Below, piece after piece: positions 1 through 9,330 of a DNA stretch of 64,000 bases. Position 1 is the stretch's first letter. Each line of letters opens with the position of its first letter. Both the position numbers and the translations under genes were made by a program. Source of the stretch: Bacteroidota bacterium (GTDB taxonomy: Bacteria; Bacteroidota; Bacteroidia; Bacteroidales; VadinHA17); assembly GCA_029552825.1 (NCBI GenBank), contig JAKPDL010000227.1, forward strand, positions 186,001 through 250,000. Direction: 5' to 3'. The notes under the pieces were generated by a model. It saw only the letters and a list, made by a program, of their open reading frames with translations, made no database searches and was not told the origin of the DNA.

Positions 1-722
1 ACCATTGATTCAGAGCCGATTCCGAAGAGTTTGCTTTCAACAGAATCCTTCAGATATTTTTTCGGATATTTTACTGAAAATATTTCATCGAGTGATTTCT
101 TAAGAATTTTACGAAGTGTGCTCCGGTCTACCGGAGTATCTTTCGAACCATCAGGTATCCAGATGTTATGAACTGCCGGTATTCCAAGCTGTTTACCCAT
201 GTCGGCAGCAATTTTCCGGCATCTTTTAACATGTTCTACCCAGAATTTTCTTATTTTCTCATTTCTGCTCGAAAGTGTATAACCATCGTCAGCGTAAGGG
301 TGCGAAAAACATGTACAGTTAAAATCGAGTCCTATCCCTTTCTTTTTGGCCCAGTCTATCCAGCCTTGAAAATGTTTTGTTTCAATCTGGTCCCTGTCAA
401 CCAGTTTTCCGCCGAATTCTCCATAAATTGCATGCAGGCTAAGCCTTAATTTGCCAGGAAGCAATGAAAACACTTTTTCGAGGTCCTGACGCATCTCCTG
501 AATAGTTCTGGCTTTACCCGGAAAATTACCGGTTACCTGGATACCTCCTCCACCAAGCTCTGCACCCGGTTTTTCAAAACCACCCACATCGTCTGTTTGC
601 CAGCAGTGTAGACTTATGGGAATATTTCTCATTTGTTCAATAACCTTATCGGTATCAACTCCCAGTGCAGCATACTGCTCTTTTGCTGCTTTATAGGCTC
701 TTTCGATATCAACTTTTTTCAT
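1..722 (-). CDS. rhaA: L-rhamnose isomerase, C-terminal part outside window
   Basis: The enzyme converts L-rhamnose to L-rhamnulose, the first intracellular step of rhamnose breakdown, in the cytoplasm with divalent metal. Translating the minus strand from the ATG at 722 gives 240 residues with no stop before the window edge. They read like RhaA throughout: HCWQ near residue 39, a GGGIQVTGN stretch, LDFNCTCFSHP, VHNIWIPDG, and SKLFGIGSE at the edge. The family is about 420 residues long, so roughly the last 40 percent, including several metal ligands, is not visible. It is the most downstream visible gene of the rhaT-rhaM-rhaA run and lies 68 bases after rhaM. Identity is near certain from motif order and neighbours. 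Confidence 0.95.
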   Translation of the reverse strand, partial: MKKVDIERAYKAAKEQYAALGVDTDKVIEQMRNIPISLHCWQTDDVGGFEKPGAELGGGGIQVTGNFPGKARTIQEMRQDLEKVFSLLPGKLRLSLHAIYGEFGGKLVDRDQIETKHFQGWIDWAKKKGIGLDFNCTCFSHPYADDGYTLSSRNEKIRKFWVEHVKRCRKIAADMGKQLGIPAVHNIWIPDGSKDTPVDRSTLRKILKKSLDEIFSVKYPKKYLKDSVESKLFGIGSESM

Positions 723-790
723 CTTTTATAATATTATTTATTTGTTATATTATCGGTGTTCTGTTAAAAATTTGTTCTTTGTTTCTTTAC

Positions 791-1105
791 TCATTCCATA
801 TAAAAGACCTGCTCGAGAGGAACAGAAACAGGTGAGTAATCGGGATTTGTTTCCATAATGTCTGCCATATACTTCCACCATTTCTGCACTATTTCGGTAT
901 TACCCAGATCCTGTGAAGAACTTTCGCCCGTCTGCTCCTGATATGCAAAAAGGGTATTTGTTTCTTCGTCAAAGAATATAGAATAATTACATATACCATT
1001 GTCTTTCAATAGCTTTACTAGCTCAGGCCATATAGCATCGTGGCGGCGTTTGTATTCCTCCCTGCAACCGGGGAGTAGTTTCATTTTAAAGCCGAACCTT
1101 TTCAT
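791..1105 (-). CDS. rhaM: L-rhamnose mutarotase
   Basis: It interconverts the alpha and beta anomers of L-rhamnose, so that sugar released by rhamnosidases enters RhaA in the right form. The 104 residues match the usual family length. The HDAIWPEL motif places His22 where the E. coli enzyme has its catalytic histidine, followed by the typical NYSIFFDEETNTLFAYQE segment and a WW pair near residue 76. It lies 11 bases after rhaT and upstream of rhaA, so it is almost certainly cotranscribed with them. Nothing is odd about it. Confidence 0.95.
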   Translation of the reverse strand: MKRFGFKMKLLPGCREEYKRRHDAIWPELVKLLKDNGICNYSIFFDEETNTLFAYQEQTGESSSQDLGNTEIVQKWWKYMADIMETNPDYSPVSVPLEQVFYME

Positions 1106-1116
1106 ATTTTTTTCAT

Positions 1117-2145
1117 TTATCCTAGTTTAACTATAAATGTTGAAAGTATCAGAATTACAATTCCAGTAACAAGAACAACAATTGTTTTTCTTCGTACGCC
1201 TTTCCATTCCTTCAGCAGGATACCCCAGATATTGCTTATAGCAATATTAAGGGCCATCAGTATACTCCATCCGAAGACAGCCATTCCTTCAGGTAGTTTG
1301 CTTGAACCCATACCAAAGAAATGGAACTGCAGGAACCAGAGAAGTCCGGCAAGAAAAGTGAAAAACAGGTTATTAAGAAATACTGACGGGGCAACGTTAA
1401 TGTAATCTTTCCAGGTTTTATTTTTTATATTGAGGAAGCCGCAATAAAAAAGATTGGTGATGAAGCCACCGAGTAATATAAATATAAGTGTCGGGTTTTT
1501 CTGAAAGAGAGGATTGGTGCCATGTTCAAGAGCTATTTTTTCAATAGGTTTTCCGGCTTCGAACCCGAAATTGAAACATGCACTCATCAATCCAGAAAAA
1601 ATTGCTATCAGAATTCCTTTCTTAAGAGCAAATTCTTTTACAGCTGCTTTTTTTTCTTCCTCCGACATTTCAGCACTTTTTAGCGAGCCGGCATAACCGA
1701 TTATTGCAATACCTGCAACTGTAATTGCAACTCCAATAACAGTTAGTATACCACTGGTTGTGGCAAACAGATTCTGACCTGCAACTATAGGGGGAATCAG
1801 TGTCCCGAATGCAGCACAGAGGCCAAGTGCAATGCTCTGTCCAAGAGCAATACCAAGATACCTTATACTGAGTCCGAATGTTAGACCCCCAAAACCCCAT
1901 AAGAGACCAAAGAAAGCAGCCATCAATTTGGCAGATGATGGAGCTTCTCTGATTATAGGCATCAGTTCACCACGGGGTATAAAAATAACAGCAAATATCC
2001 ATGGTATTATTATCCATGCGAAGAGACCCTGGGAAATCCAGTACGATTCCCACGCCCATGATTTAACCTTTTTGAAAGGCACATAGAAGCTGGCTGCACC
2101 TATGCTACCAAGCATTATCAGAAAAATACCTGCTATTGGATTCAT
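1117..2145 (-). CDS. rhaT: L-rhamnose/proton symporter
   Basis: This is a 342-residue inner-membrane protein with about ten hydrophobic helices. It begins with the RhaT-like segment GSIGAASFYVPFKKVKSWAW, and the length matches the E. coli symporter (344). It imports L-rhamnose with protons. It is the first gene of the rhaT-rhaM-rhaA run and diverges from the GH78 rhamnosidase gene across a 143-base spacer, which suggests shared control by rhamnose. The downstream gene follows at 11 bases. A basic cytoplasmic loop (EEEKKAAVKE) sits in the middle, as usual in the family. Confidence 0.93.
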   Translation of the reverse strand: MNPIAGIFLIMLGSIGAASFYVPFKKVKSWAWESYWISQGLFAWIIIPWIFAVIFIPRGELMPIIREAPSSAKLMAAFFGLLWGFGGLTFGLSIRYLGIALGQSIALGLCAAFGTLIPPIVAGQNLFATTSGILTVIGVAITVAGIAIIGYAGSLKSAEMSEEEKKAAVKEFALKKGILIAIFSGLMSACFNFGFEAGKPIEKIALEHGTNPLFQKNPTLIFILLGGFITNLFYCGFLNIKNKTWKDYINVAPSVFLNNLFFTFLAGLLWFLQFHFFGMGSSKLPEGMAVFGWSILMALNIAISNIWGILLKEWKGVRRKTIVVLVTGIVILILSTFIVKLG

Positions 2146-2231
2146 TTATAATCTTTTATTTTAACAATGGTTTATTTTTACGAAACTAAAAATAACTAAT
2201 TTATTTTTTATCTCAAGCATTAAGTTTTTTT

Positions 2232-2239
2232 TACATTTG
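2232..2239 (+). promoter_or_regulatory. -7 box of the rhamnosidase promoter
   Basis: TACATTTG matches the Bacteroidota -7 consensus TAnnTTTG exactly, 49 bases before the rhamnosidase ATG. The -33 element is poor: only a T-run lies 21-23 bases upstream. This would suit a promoter needing an activator, but no activator gene is visible here. Confidence 0.5.
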
Positions 2240-2288
2240 CTTATAGTAAAGCCTGAAAAAAAATTGAACTCTGAAAAACTTATCAGCT

Positions 2289-5024
2289 ATGAAAAAAATA
2301 ATTCTTTCATTAGTTTTTTCTGCATTCATTATTAATTCGTTATCAGCTCAGGAGTTATCAGTTTATGGACTGACATGTGAACACAAAGTTAATCCACTTG
2401 GAGTTGATACACAAAAACCAAGATTTTCATGGAAAATTTCTTCCACAGGTAAGAATGTGATGCAGACGGCATATTTCATTCAGGTATCAACCGATCCAAA
2501 ATTTTCCCCGGGAAAAATTGTATGGCAAACTGGACTGGTTCAATCAGATGAATCCGTATTGGTACCTTATGGAGGGTCCAGACTTGAACCGTGCAGAAGG
2601 TATTTCTGGAGAGTCAGGATTAAGGACAATTCAGGGAAGGAGTCAAAATGGAGTGAGACTGCATTTTTTGAAACAGGTTTAATGTCGCCTTCCGGGTGGA
2701 AAGCAAAATGGATTGAAAAGGAAGGAGATACGCTTCGCTATTCACCTTCACCTCATTTCAGGAAAGAATTTACAATCACAAAGCCTGTTGCAAAAGCGAC
2801 AGTTTATGTTACATCCCACGGTTTTTATGAATTGCATCTCAATGGCAGTAAAGTCGGTGACCAGGTGCTCACCCCCGGCTGGACGTCGTATGGAAAACGT
2901 CTTCAGTATCAGGTTTATGATGTAACCAACCAGATAATAAAGGGCAAAAATGCTGTTGGAGCAGTTTTAGGCGATGGTTGGTACCGCGGTACGCTGGCAT
3001 GGAGCAATAACTGGGCTATTTATGGGAAAACACTCGGTTTACTGATGCAACTCAGAATAGTCCATACCGACGGCACTGAAACCATGATTATTACTGATGA
3101 ATCATGGAAAGCAAACCAGGATGGCGCAATAAGAATGAATGATATATATAATGGTGAGATTTATGATGCTAGGAAAAGACTAAAAGGATGGAATCTTCCT
3201 GGCTATGATGAAAGCAACTGGGTAGCGGTGAAGGTGGCAAATTACGGTTATGATAACATTATAGCAACCGAAGGTGTTCCGGTAAGAAAGATTCAGGAGA
3301 TAAAACCAGTAAAAATACTACGCACACCAAAAGGTAGTCTGGTTGTTGATATGGGTCAGAATATGGTAGGATGGGTCAGGTTGAAGGTTAAAGGAGAACG
3401 GGGCACGGTAGTTGTATTAAGGCATGCAGAAGTGCTCGATAAATATGGAGAATTCTATACCGCAAACCTTAGAAGTGCAAAATGCCAGCTCACATATACT
3501 CTTTCAGGAGAAGGCGAAGAGGTTTATGAGCCGAGATTCACTTTTATGGGATTCAGGTATGTTGAAGTAAACGGTTTTCCGGGTGAACTAACCACAGATA
3601 ACATAACCGGGATAGTCGTGCATTCCGACATGCCTGTCACGGGAAGTTTCGAATGTTCAAATCCACTGGTCAATCAGTTACAGCACAATATTCAGTGGGG
3701 ACAAAAAGGCAATTTTGTAGATGTCCCGACCGATTGTCCGCAAAGGGATGAGCGTCTGGGCTGGACGGGTGATGCACAGGTCTTCTGCCGTACAGCTGCA
3801 TTTAATATGGACGTAGCTGCATTCTTCACCAAGTGGCTGAAGGATGTGGCAGCCGACCAGAAACCGGGCGGAGAGGTGCCGGATGTCATACCTGATGTAC
3901 TTAATCCACAGGGAGCTAAAACAGCAGCACCTTCGGCCGCATGGGGCGACGTGGCAGTAATCACACCCTGGACAATGTATCTGGTTTATGGTGATAAACA
4001 ACTGCTCGAAACGCAATATCCAAGTATGAAAGCATGGGTGGAATATATACGCAAAAAAGCTGGTGAAAGCTATATCTGGAAAGGAGGCAGCAAGTACGGC
4101 GACTGGCTTTTTTATCATCCACCTGTAAACAGGCATACTGAATTTGATGGACATACCGAACACGACTTTATCGCCACGGCAATGTATGCATATTCAACAA
4201 AACTGCTCTCTCTTGCAGCAAAAGAACTGGGCAAAGAAAATGATTTTAAATTCTACAACGAATTGTTTAATAAGATTAAAGAGGTTTTCATTCATGAATA
4301 TGTTACACCTGCCGGCCGTGTCGGGACATGTTCCCAAACCTCTCATGTCCTGGCATTGATGTTCGACCTTTTACCTGACAACCTGAGGCAAAATGCTGTG
4401 AAATTTCTGGTTGATGATATAAAAAGCCGGCGAAACAGACTTTCGACCGGATTTGTTGGAACATCCTACCTGTGCCATGTTCTGTCAAACATGGGATATA
4501 CCGATGTAGCCTATGATCTTTTGTTGCAGGAGGCATATCCTTCGTGGCTCTATCCTGTAAAGATGGGCGCAACTACAATTTGGGAAAGATGGGATGGCAT
4601 TAAGCCGGATACAACTTTCCAGGATCCCGGAATGAATTCATTCAATCATTATGCTTATGGTGCAATAGGTGATTGGATGTACAGGGTGTGTGCTGGCATT
4701 GAAGCTGGAAAACCCGGGTATAAACATATTATAATTCAACCCTCCCCCACTGAAAAGCTAACATATGCTAAAGCAACTTTAGAAAGCAGATACGGAACAA
4801 TTGCTTCTGGCTGGGAAAGGAGTGATAATAATATCACTGTAAGGGTAAAGGTTCCTGCAAATACCAGAGCTACCGTAATTCTGCCTGTTGATATGAAATC
4901 AAAGGTTACAGAAGGTAACAGGCCTCTGGATTCTGTTAAAGAATTCACAAATATCAGGGTGGTTAATAATAAAGTGACGTTTGAAGCTGGTTCAGGGGAA
5001 TATATGTTTGTAATAAAAATCTGA
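2289..5024 (+). CDS. Exported alpha-L-rhamnosidase, GH78
   Basis: It removes terminal alpha-L-rhamnose from plant or bacterial glycans, feeding the divergent rha genes. The 911 residues start with a signal peptide (about 1-20, ending NSLSAQ). Next come an Ig-like beta domain and the GH78 N-terminal beta domain around 165-330 (FYELHLNGSKVGDQVLTPGW). The (alpha/alpha)6 catalytic barrel runs from about 460 to 800, with a C-terminal beta domain after it. The barrel carries the GH78 hallmarks DCPQRDERLGWTGD, with Glu488 as expected general acid, and TTIWERWDG, with Glu766 as expected base. Length and domain order are normal for the family. Export to the periplasm is inferred from the signal peptide; no lipobox is evident. 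Confidence 0.92.
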   Translation: MKKIILSLVFSAFIINSLSAQELSVYGLTCEHKVNPLGVDTQKPRFSWKISSTGKNVMQTAYFIQVSTDPKFSPGKIVWQTGLVQSDESVLVPYGGSRLEPCRRYFWRVRIKDNSGKESKWSETAFFETGLMSPSGWKAKWIEKEGDTLRYSPSPHFRKEFTITKPVAKATVYVTSHGFYELHLNGSKVGDQVLTPGWTSYGKRLQYQVYDVTNQIIKGKNAVGAVLGDGWYRGTLAWSNNWAIYGKTLGLLMQLRIVHTDGTETMIITDESWKANQDGAIRMNDIYNGEIYDARKRLKGWNLPGYDESNWVAVKVANYGYDNIIATEGVPVRKIQEIKPVKILRTPKGSLVVDMGQNMVGWVRLKVKGERGTVVVLRHAEVLDKYGEFYTANLRSAKCQLTYTLSGEGEEVYEPRFTFMGFRYVEVNGFPGELTTDNITGIVVHSDMPVTGSFECSNPLVNQLQHNIQWGQKGNFVDVPTDCPQRDERLGWTGDAQVFCRTAAFNMDVAAFFTKWLKDVAADQKPGGEVPDVIPDVLNPQGAKTAAPSAAWGDVAVITPWTMYLVYGDKQLLETQYPSMKAWVEYIRKKAGESYIWKGGSKYGDWLFYHPPVNRHTEFDGHTEHDFIATAMYAYSTKLLSLAAKELGKENDFKFYNELFNKIKEVFIHEYVTPAGRVGTCSQTSHVLALMFDLLPDNLRQNAVKFLVDDIKSRRNRLSTGFVGTSYLCHVLSNMGYTDVAYDLLLQEAYPSWLYPVKMGATTIWERWDGIKPDTTFQDPGMNSFNHYAYGAIGDWMYRVCAGIEAGKPGYKHIIIQPSPTEKLTYAKATLESRYGTIASGWERSDNNITVRVKVPANTRATVILPVDMKSKVTEGNRPLDSVKEFTNIRVVNNKVTFEAGSGEYMFVIKI

Positions 5025-5047
5025 AGTATGGTATCAGGAGTTAATTA

Positions 5048-5761
5048 ATGAGAAATACTGATTTAGCTGCTTTTTCAGCAGTTATTATTGTTTACCTGGT
5101 ATTATTTTTAGCTACATCACATTACCCTTTCTTCTGGGATACTGTGCAACTGGCATCAAAACATGCAAGCTGGTTCTATCAAAACAGATTCAGAGATCTT
5201 TTGCTTCCAGTTGATTTTGACAGCGGGCATTTTCCTGTGCTGGGACTCTATAAAAATTTGACAGGTCATCGTTATTTACTTCCGGTTTACATATTGCTCG
5301 CTCTCACAGGTTGTTACTGCTTGTTTGAAATTACAGAAAAGCATATGATTAAAACTGTTTTTGCCACCCTGATGATTGCCGGACTTCTTTCCGGTAATTT
5401 TTGGGTATATCCCGACAAAATTTCCCAGGGGTGGGATGCTTCACTGGCTTACCTGCCATATCCACCCCTACGCAAGGAAATGATAAACTATATGAAAGAA
5501 AATTCTATTCCGTTTTCTGAAACAGGGAGTGGTTTCCCAAATCTCGCAGCATTGGATTACATTGACCTTAACGGTAGCAAAGAGTCGTTTGCAACGAAAA
5601 ATTTAAAGACAAACAAATATATATTCTGGTCAAATATTTTTAATGATTTTTCAGATGACGAAATAGACAGGCTTAAAAAAGAATGGATAATAATAATAGA
5701 AAATAAGTGTATGAATGTAAAAGTTGTACTTTATAAAAATCCGGAGTTGTCCCATAATTAA
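5048..5761 (+). pseudogene. Internally deleted GT-C membrane glycosyltransferase remnant
   Basis: The 237-residue frame looks like the two ends of a PMT/ArnT-type (GT39-like) membrane glycosyltransferase joined together. The first 65 residues have a helix, then FFWDTVQLASKHA and FDSGHFPVLG, typical of the first periplasmic loop with its catalytic Asp. Directly after this comes GHRYLLPVYILLAL, a signature normally found near the end of such proteins, then two helices and a soluble tail containing PDKISQGWDASLA. The many central helices are missing. The frame stays open, so the loss (near 5245-5265) was in frame or the reading frame survived by chance. It follows the rhamnosidase by 23 bases. 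A real short protein is possible, but catalytic function is unlikely. Confidence 0.6.
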
Positions 5762-5775
5762 AAGTGTTATTTTTG
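5746..5775 (+). promoter_or_regulatory. Probable promoter of the EamA transporter gene
   Basis: GTTG at 5746, an 18-base spacer and a perfect -7 box TATTTTTG at 5768-5775 lie just before the EamA gene. Expected initiation near 5782 leaves a leader of about 18 bases. The -33 element has one mismatch. Confidence 0.5.
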
Positions 5776-5799
5776 CATCCTTATCTGAAAAAATAAATT

Positions 5800-6708
5800 A
5801 TGTCATTTTTCCGCAGCCATCTTGGCGAATTTGCAGCGCTTCTGACAGCTTTCTCATGGACAATAACTGCTCTGGCAAATGAAAAAGCAAGCAAAAAAAT
5901 AGGTTCTCTTTCGCTTAACATTATCAGAATGTTTCTTGCCATATTTCTGCTTTCATTTTATAATCTTATTGCCAGAGGCCATTTTTTGCCCGTTGATGCA
6001 AACCTGCACAACTGGCTCTGGTTGTCACTTTCAGGTCTGGTGGGTTTTACTTTCGGGGATTATTTTCTATTCAGGGCGTATGCTGAGATAGGTTCAAGGT
6101 TTTCAATGCTTATCATGACTACTGTTCCTCTTTTTACAGCCTTTTTAGGATGGGTTTTTATCGGGGAGAAACTGAGGTTGCTGCACTTTGCTGGTATGAT
6201 GCTCACATTCATCGGAATTTCGCTGGCAATTTTCAGTCGTAACGGAAAGGGAGAAAAACTTACACTCAAGTTTGCCCCTATAGGTATATTGCTTGCTCTT
6301 GGGGGTGCACTGGGGCAGGCAACGGGTCTGATTCTAAGTAAAATAGGAATGGGAGGCACCTATGATCCTTTTGCTGCCACTCAAATAAGAGTAATTGCCG
6401 GAGGGTTTGGTTTTGCCCTGCTTGCGACATTTATTTCACACTGGCCAGAAGTTATTGAAGGAGCCAGAAACCGTAAAGCAGTTACTGCGGTCGCAATTGG
6501 TGCAGTTTTCGGACCATTTATTGGGGTATCATTTTCACTTATGGCTGTTAAATATACTCAGGCAGGGATTGCATCAACCATAATGGCTATTGTTCCTGTT
6601 CTGATTATACCGCCGTCAGTTTATCTGAACAAAGAAAAAGTTACACTGGCTGAAGTTGCAGGAGCAGTAATTTCAGTTGCAGGAGTGGCATTATTTTTTA
6701 CCGGGTGA
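5800..6708 (+). CDS. EamA/DMT-superfamily transporter
   Basis: The 302-residue inner-membrane protein has about ten helices arranged as two EamA repeats (about 10-145 and 160-298), the standard drug/metabolite transporter architecture. Pro and Gly patterns such as GFTFGDYFLFRAYAEIGSRFSML in the first half and AGIASTIMAIVPVLIIPPS in the second are family-typical. The substrate cannot be read from the sequence; members export amino acids, purines or other metabolites. It has its own promoter and is convergent with the AspT-type transporter 53 bases downstream, so it is probably a single-gene unit. Confidence 0.85.
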   Translation: MSFFRSHLGEFAALLTAFSWTITALANEKASKKIGSLSLNIIRMFLAIFLLSFYNLIARGHFLPVDANLHNWLWLSLSGLVGFTFGDYFLFRAYAEIGSRFSMLIMTTVPLFTAFLGWVFIGEKLRLLHFAGMMLTFIGISLAIFSRNGKGEKLTLKFAPIGILLALGGALGQATGLILSKIGMGGTYDPFAATQIRVIAGGFGFALLATFISHWPEVIEGARNRKAVTAVAIGAVFGPFIGVSFSLMAVKYTQAGIASTIMAIVPVLIIPPSVYLNKEKVTLAEVAGAVISVAGVALFFTG

Positions 6709-6761
6709 TCTTATATCTGAACTATATTCTTACGGCTTTAAAACATTGCCAGCTCTAACAA

Positions 6762-8432
6762 TTAAACAAACAGAAGGATTAGTAACTGGGCAATAAAAAT
6801 TCTGAGAAACATTACCAGTGGATAAACTGTTGCATAAGCTACTGCAGGTATCTCCGACTGTGCCAGGTTGCTTGCATATGCCAGGGCTGGAGGGTCAGTC
6901 ATGCTACCTGCCAGCAAGCCGCAAACTTCAAAATAATTATATTTCATCCATCTGATTGCCAAAATACCAGTAATAAATACCGGAAGCACTGTTATTATTG
7001 CTCCGTATCCCATCCAGATAAAGCCATCACCTGAAGTAAGAGAAGGGATAAATTTTTCTCCAGCCTTTAATCCTACACTTGCAAGAAAAAGAACTATACC
7101 TGTTTCCCGCAGCATAAGGTTAGCACTGGTTGTGGTATAGGGAACGAGGGAAAATCTGTATCCGAATTTGCTCAGCACCATAGCTACAATGAGGGAACCA
7201 CCTGCAAGTCCCAGTTTCACAGGATTTGATACACCAGGAATTTTAAGCGGGATACTTCCAAGCAGAATCCCAAGAATAATACCTACAAAGATCGGTATAA
7301 GATTTGGCTCGTAGAGTCTCCTTAGTGAATTACCCACCTCACGGGCAACATTTTCAATCGAACCTTCATCTCCCACTACAGTCATTCTATCACCCATCTG
7401 TAAAATCAAACCTGAACTTGCTACAAACTCAATTCCTGAGCGCTCTATTCTGGTGATATTTATATTGTAACGTGAACGTAGTTTAAGGGAACCAAGACTC
7501 TTACCAGCCACCGCAGGATTTGTTACAACTATCCTTCGTGAAACCATCTTACCCATACGTGTTGAAAGGTCAAGGTCGCTTTCAGTTCCAATGTAATCAA
7601 TAATAGCAGGGATACTTTTCTTTTCAGCTACAACAAGTATTATATCATTTTCTTCAATTACAGTGTCAGGCCCGGGAAGTAAAAGTTCCCCTTTGTGCAG
7701 CAGTCTGGATATTACCATTTTACCTGGAGAGTTCTTTACAATTTCATTTACGGACTTTCCGGCAATCTTTTTTGATTTCACCTGTATTGATACTTTTTCC
7801 GGTATCTCATCAGGATGGTGCAGTTTTTCTGAAATGACTTTTAATTCCTTATCAAGATTTATCCTGAACATTTTACGGATAAAAATCATTGAAAGGATAA
7901 CACCAACTACACCAAATGGGTATGCTACGGCATATCCAATCGAGGGATCAGGGAATTTTTCGGGATCCATTCCTGCAGTTATCTCACTCAGAGTCTGCTG
8001 AGCAGCGCCCAGTCCAGGTGTATTTGTAACAGCACCCGACATTATTCCGGTCATCAGAGACATTGGAACATTCGCAAGAAAATGGATAATAATAGTTATC
8101 AGGGCTCCTGTGAAAACGATTAACATTGCAAGTATATTCATTTTAAGCCCTGATTTGCGTAATGACGAAAAGAAGGCCGGGCCAACCTGCAACCCAATTG
8201 AAAACACAAAAAGTATGAGGCCAAAATCCCTTACAAATTCTATTACTTCATGTTTTGTAACAAAACCGAAATGGCCTGCAGCTATTCCTGCGAAAAGAAC
8301 AAAAGTAATTCCCAGGCTAACATTGAAAATTTTTACTTTTCCCAGTGCTACTCCTGTTGCAATTATAACGCAATAAACAAGAATTGCATGGGCTACTGAA
8401 TCGTTAATAATAAGATCAGTAAGCCAGTTCAT
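6762..8432 (-). CDS. AspT/YidE-family transporter with two RCK_C domains
   Basis: This is a membrane transporter of the aspartate:alanine exchanger family (TC 2.A.81). Two halves of five to six helices flank a cytoplasmic pair of TrkA_C/RCK_C domains. The first carries VSIQVKSKKIAGKSVNEIV and the second RRIVVTNPAVAGKSLGSLK, together about residues 190-370 of 556. The repeated GxxTNTPGLGAAQQ and GSMTDPPALAYASN motifs in the two halves are diagnostic. I place the start at the ATG at 8432 (MNWLTDLI). A longer frame exists upstream but would overlap the preceding gene and adds an atypical basic stretch. The substrate is unknown; members exchange amino or dicarboxylic acids. The upstream epimerase-like gene ends 22 bases before it. 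Confidence 0.88.
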   Translation of the reverse strand: MNWLTDLIINDSVAHAILVYCVIIATGVALGKVKIFNVSLGITFVLFAGIAAGHFGFVTKHEVIEFVRDFGLILFVFSIGLQVGPAFFSSLRKSGLKMNILAMLIVFTGALITIIIHFLANVPMSLMTGIMSGAVTNTPGLGAAQQTLSEITAGMDPEKFPDPSIGYAVAYPFGVVGVILSMIFIRKMFRINLDKELKVISEKLHHPDEIPEKVSIQVKSKKIAGKSVNEIVKNSPGKMVISRLLHKGELLLPGPDTVIEENDIILVVAEKKSIPAIIDYIGTESDLDLSTRMGKMVSRRIVVTNPAVAGKSLGSLKLRSRYNINITRIERSGIEFVASSGLILQMGDRMTVVGDEGSIENVAREVGNSLRRLYEPNLIPIFVGIILGILLGSIPLKIPGVSNPVKLGLAGGSLIVAMVLSKFGYRFSLVPYTTTSANLMLRETGIVLFLASVGLKAGEKFIPSLTSGDGFIWMGYGAIITVLPVFITGILAIRWMKYNYFEVCGLLAGSMTDPPALAYASNLAQSEIPAVAYATVYPLVMFLRIFIAQLLILLFV

Positions 8433-8454
8433 CCGGATTTCTATATCAGGCTGG

Positions 8455-9330
8455 TTATAGGTTAAGTAAATAGTCAGCTGTTTCTTTAAAAGTGTCAAAA
8501 CCCATTTCAACGAAAACATTTTTTACTCCTCCCGTATCGAGGGATGAGATCAGTTCTTTCCAGTCGACAACACCTTTTCCTGCAGGTGCCTCTCTTTTTG
8601 TTTCAGACGACCAATCGGCAAAATGTGCTGAAATAAACCTGCCCGGATATTTTCTGAAATAATCAACGGCCTTGTATCCTATGCTGATAACTGCAACCTG
8701 GAACTGCATTTTAATCAATGAAGGATCGAACCAGTTCATTAATTCTTCATAAATAAGCTTTCCTTCAAGCATTGCAAATTCAGTATGATGGTTATGGAAT
8801 CCCAGCTGAAGTCCGGCGTTTTTAACCTTCTCCCCTATTTTATTCAGTTCTTCGGCTGACTTCTGCCAGTCGGATAGTTTTGCATCGCGTGGTAAACCAA
8901 AACTTGAAAGTATCATCTGTGTCTGGCCAGAATCAATTGCAAATTTTATTCTTTCATCAAGATTGTTCCTGAGTTCATTCATGACATAATGTGAACTCGG
9001 GCAAGTGAGTCCTGCATCATTGATTATTTTTTTTATCTCCTGAGCGCTGTATTTTGTAAGTGGACCGAATCCTGCCGTTGCATATCCCGGAGGTGAGCAC
9101 ATTTCAATACAGCGGTATCCCATATCATACATAATTTTTAATGTACCTGGGAAATCTTTTGCAAGCATTTCCCTGATTGTCCATGCCTGAAAACCAAGAG
9201 GCAATTTAAGCATACCTTGAGCGTCAACAGGTGATAAATTATTTATCACCTTTGTGGCAAAAAGTGCACCGGTTGCAATGATGCCTGTTCTGCCTAAAAA
9301 TTCTCTTCTGTCAATTTTCTTCATAATCAT
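8455..9330 (-). CDS. Tat-type sugar phosphate isomerase/epimerase-like protein
   Basis: The 291-residue protein has a twin-arginine-like leader (IDRREFLGRTG, Arg8-Arg9, then a hydrophobic stretch), so it is probably exported folded. The mature part is an AP-endonuclease-2/xylose-isomerase-like TIM barrel: GFQAWTIRE at the first strand, MGYRCIEMCSP, LGFHNHHTEF with metal-binding-type His and Glu, and a C-terminal GKGVVDWKELI motif. This family often acts on inositols or keto sugars, but the substrate cannot be assigned. ATGs at 9330 and 9324 are both possible; the second gives the more usual MKK start. It may be cotranscribed with the downstream AspT-type transporter (22-base gap). Confidence 0.82.
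   Translation of the reverse strand: MIMKKIDRREFLGRTGIIATGALFATKVINNLSPVDAQGMLKLPLGFQAWTIREMLAKDFPGTLKIMYDMGYRCIEMCSPPGYATAGFGPLTKYSAQEIKKIINDAGLTCPSSHYVMNELRNNLDERIKFAIDSGQTQMILSSFGLPRDAKLSDWQKSAEELNKIGEKVKNAGLQLGFHNHHTEFAMLEGKLIYEELMNWFDPSLIKMQFQVAVISIGYKAVDYFRKYPGRFISAHFADWSSETKREAPAGKGVVDWKELISSLDTGGVKNVFVEMGFDTFKETADYLLNL

Noticed and set aside
168-449. 93-residue plus-strand reading frame
   Set aside because: It is the antisense shadow of rhaA, whose protein motifs are unmistakable on the minus strand.
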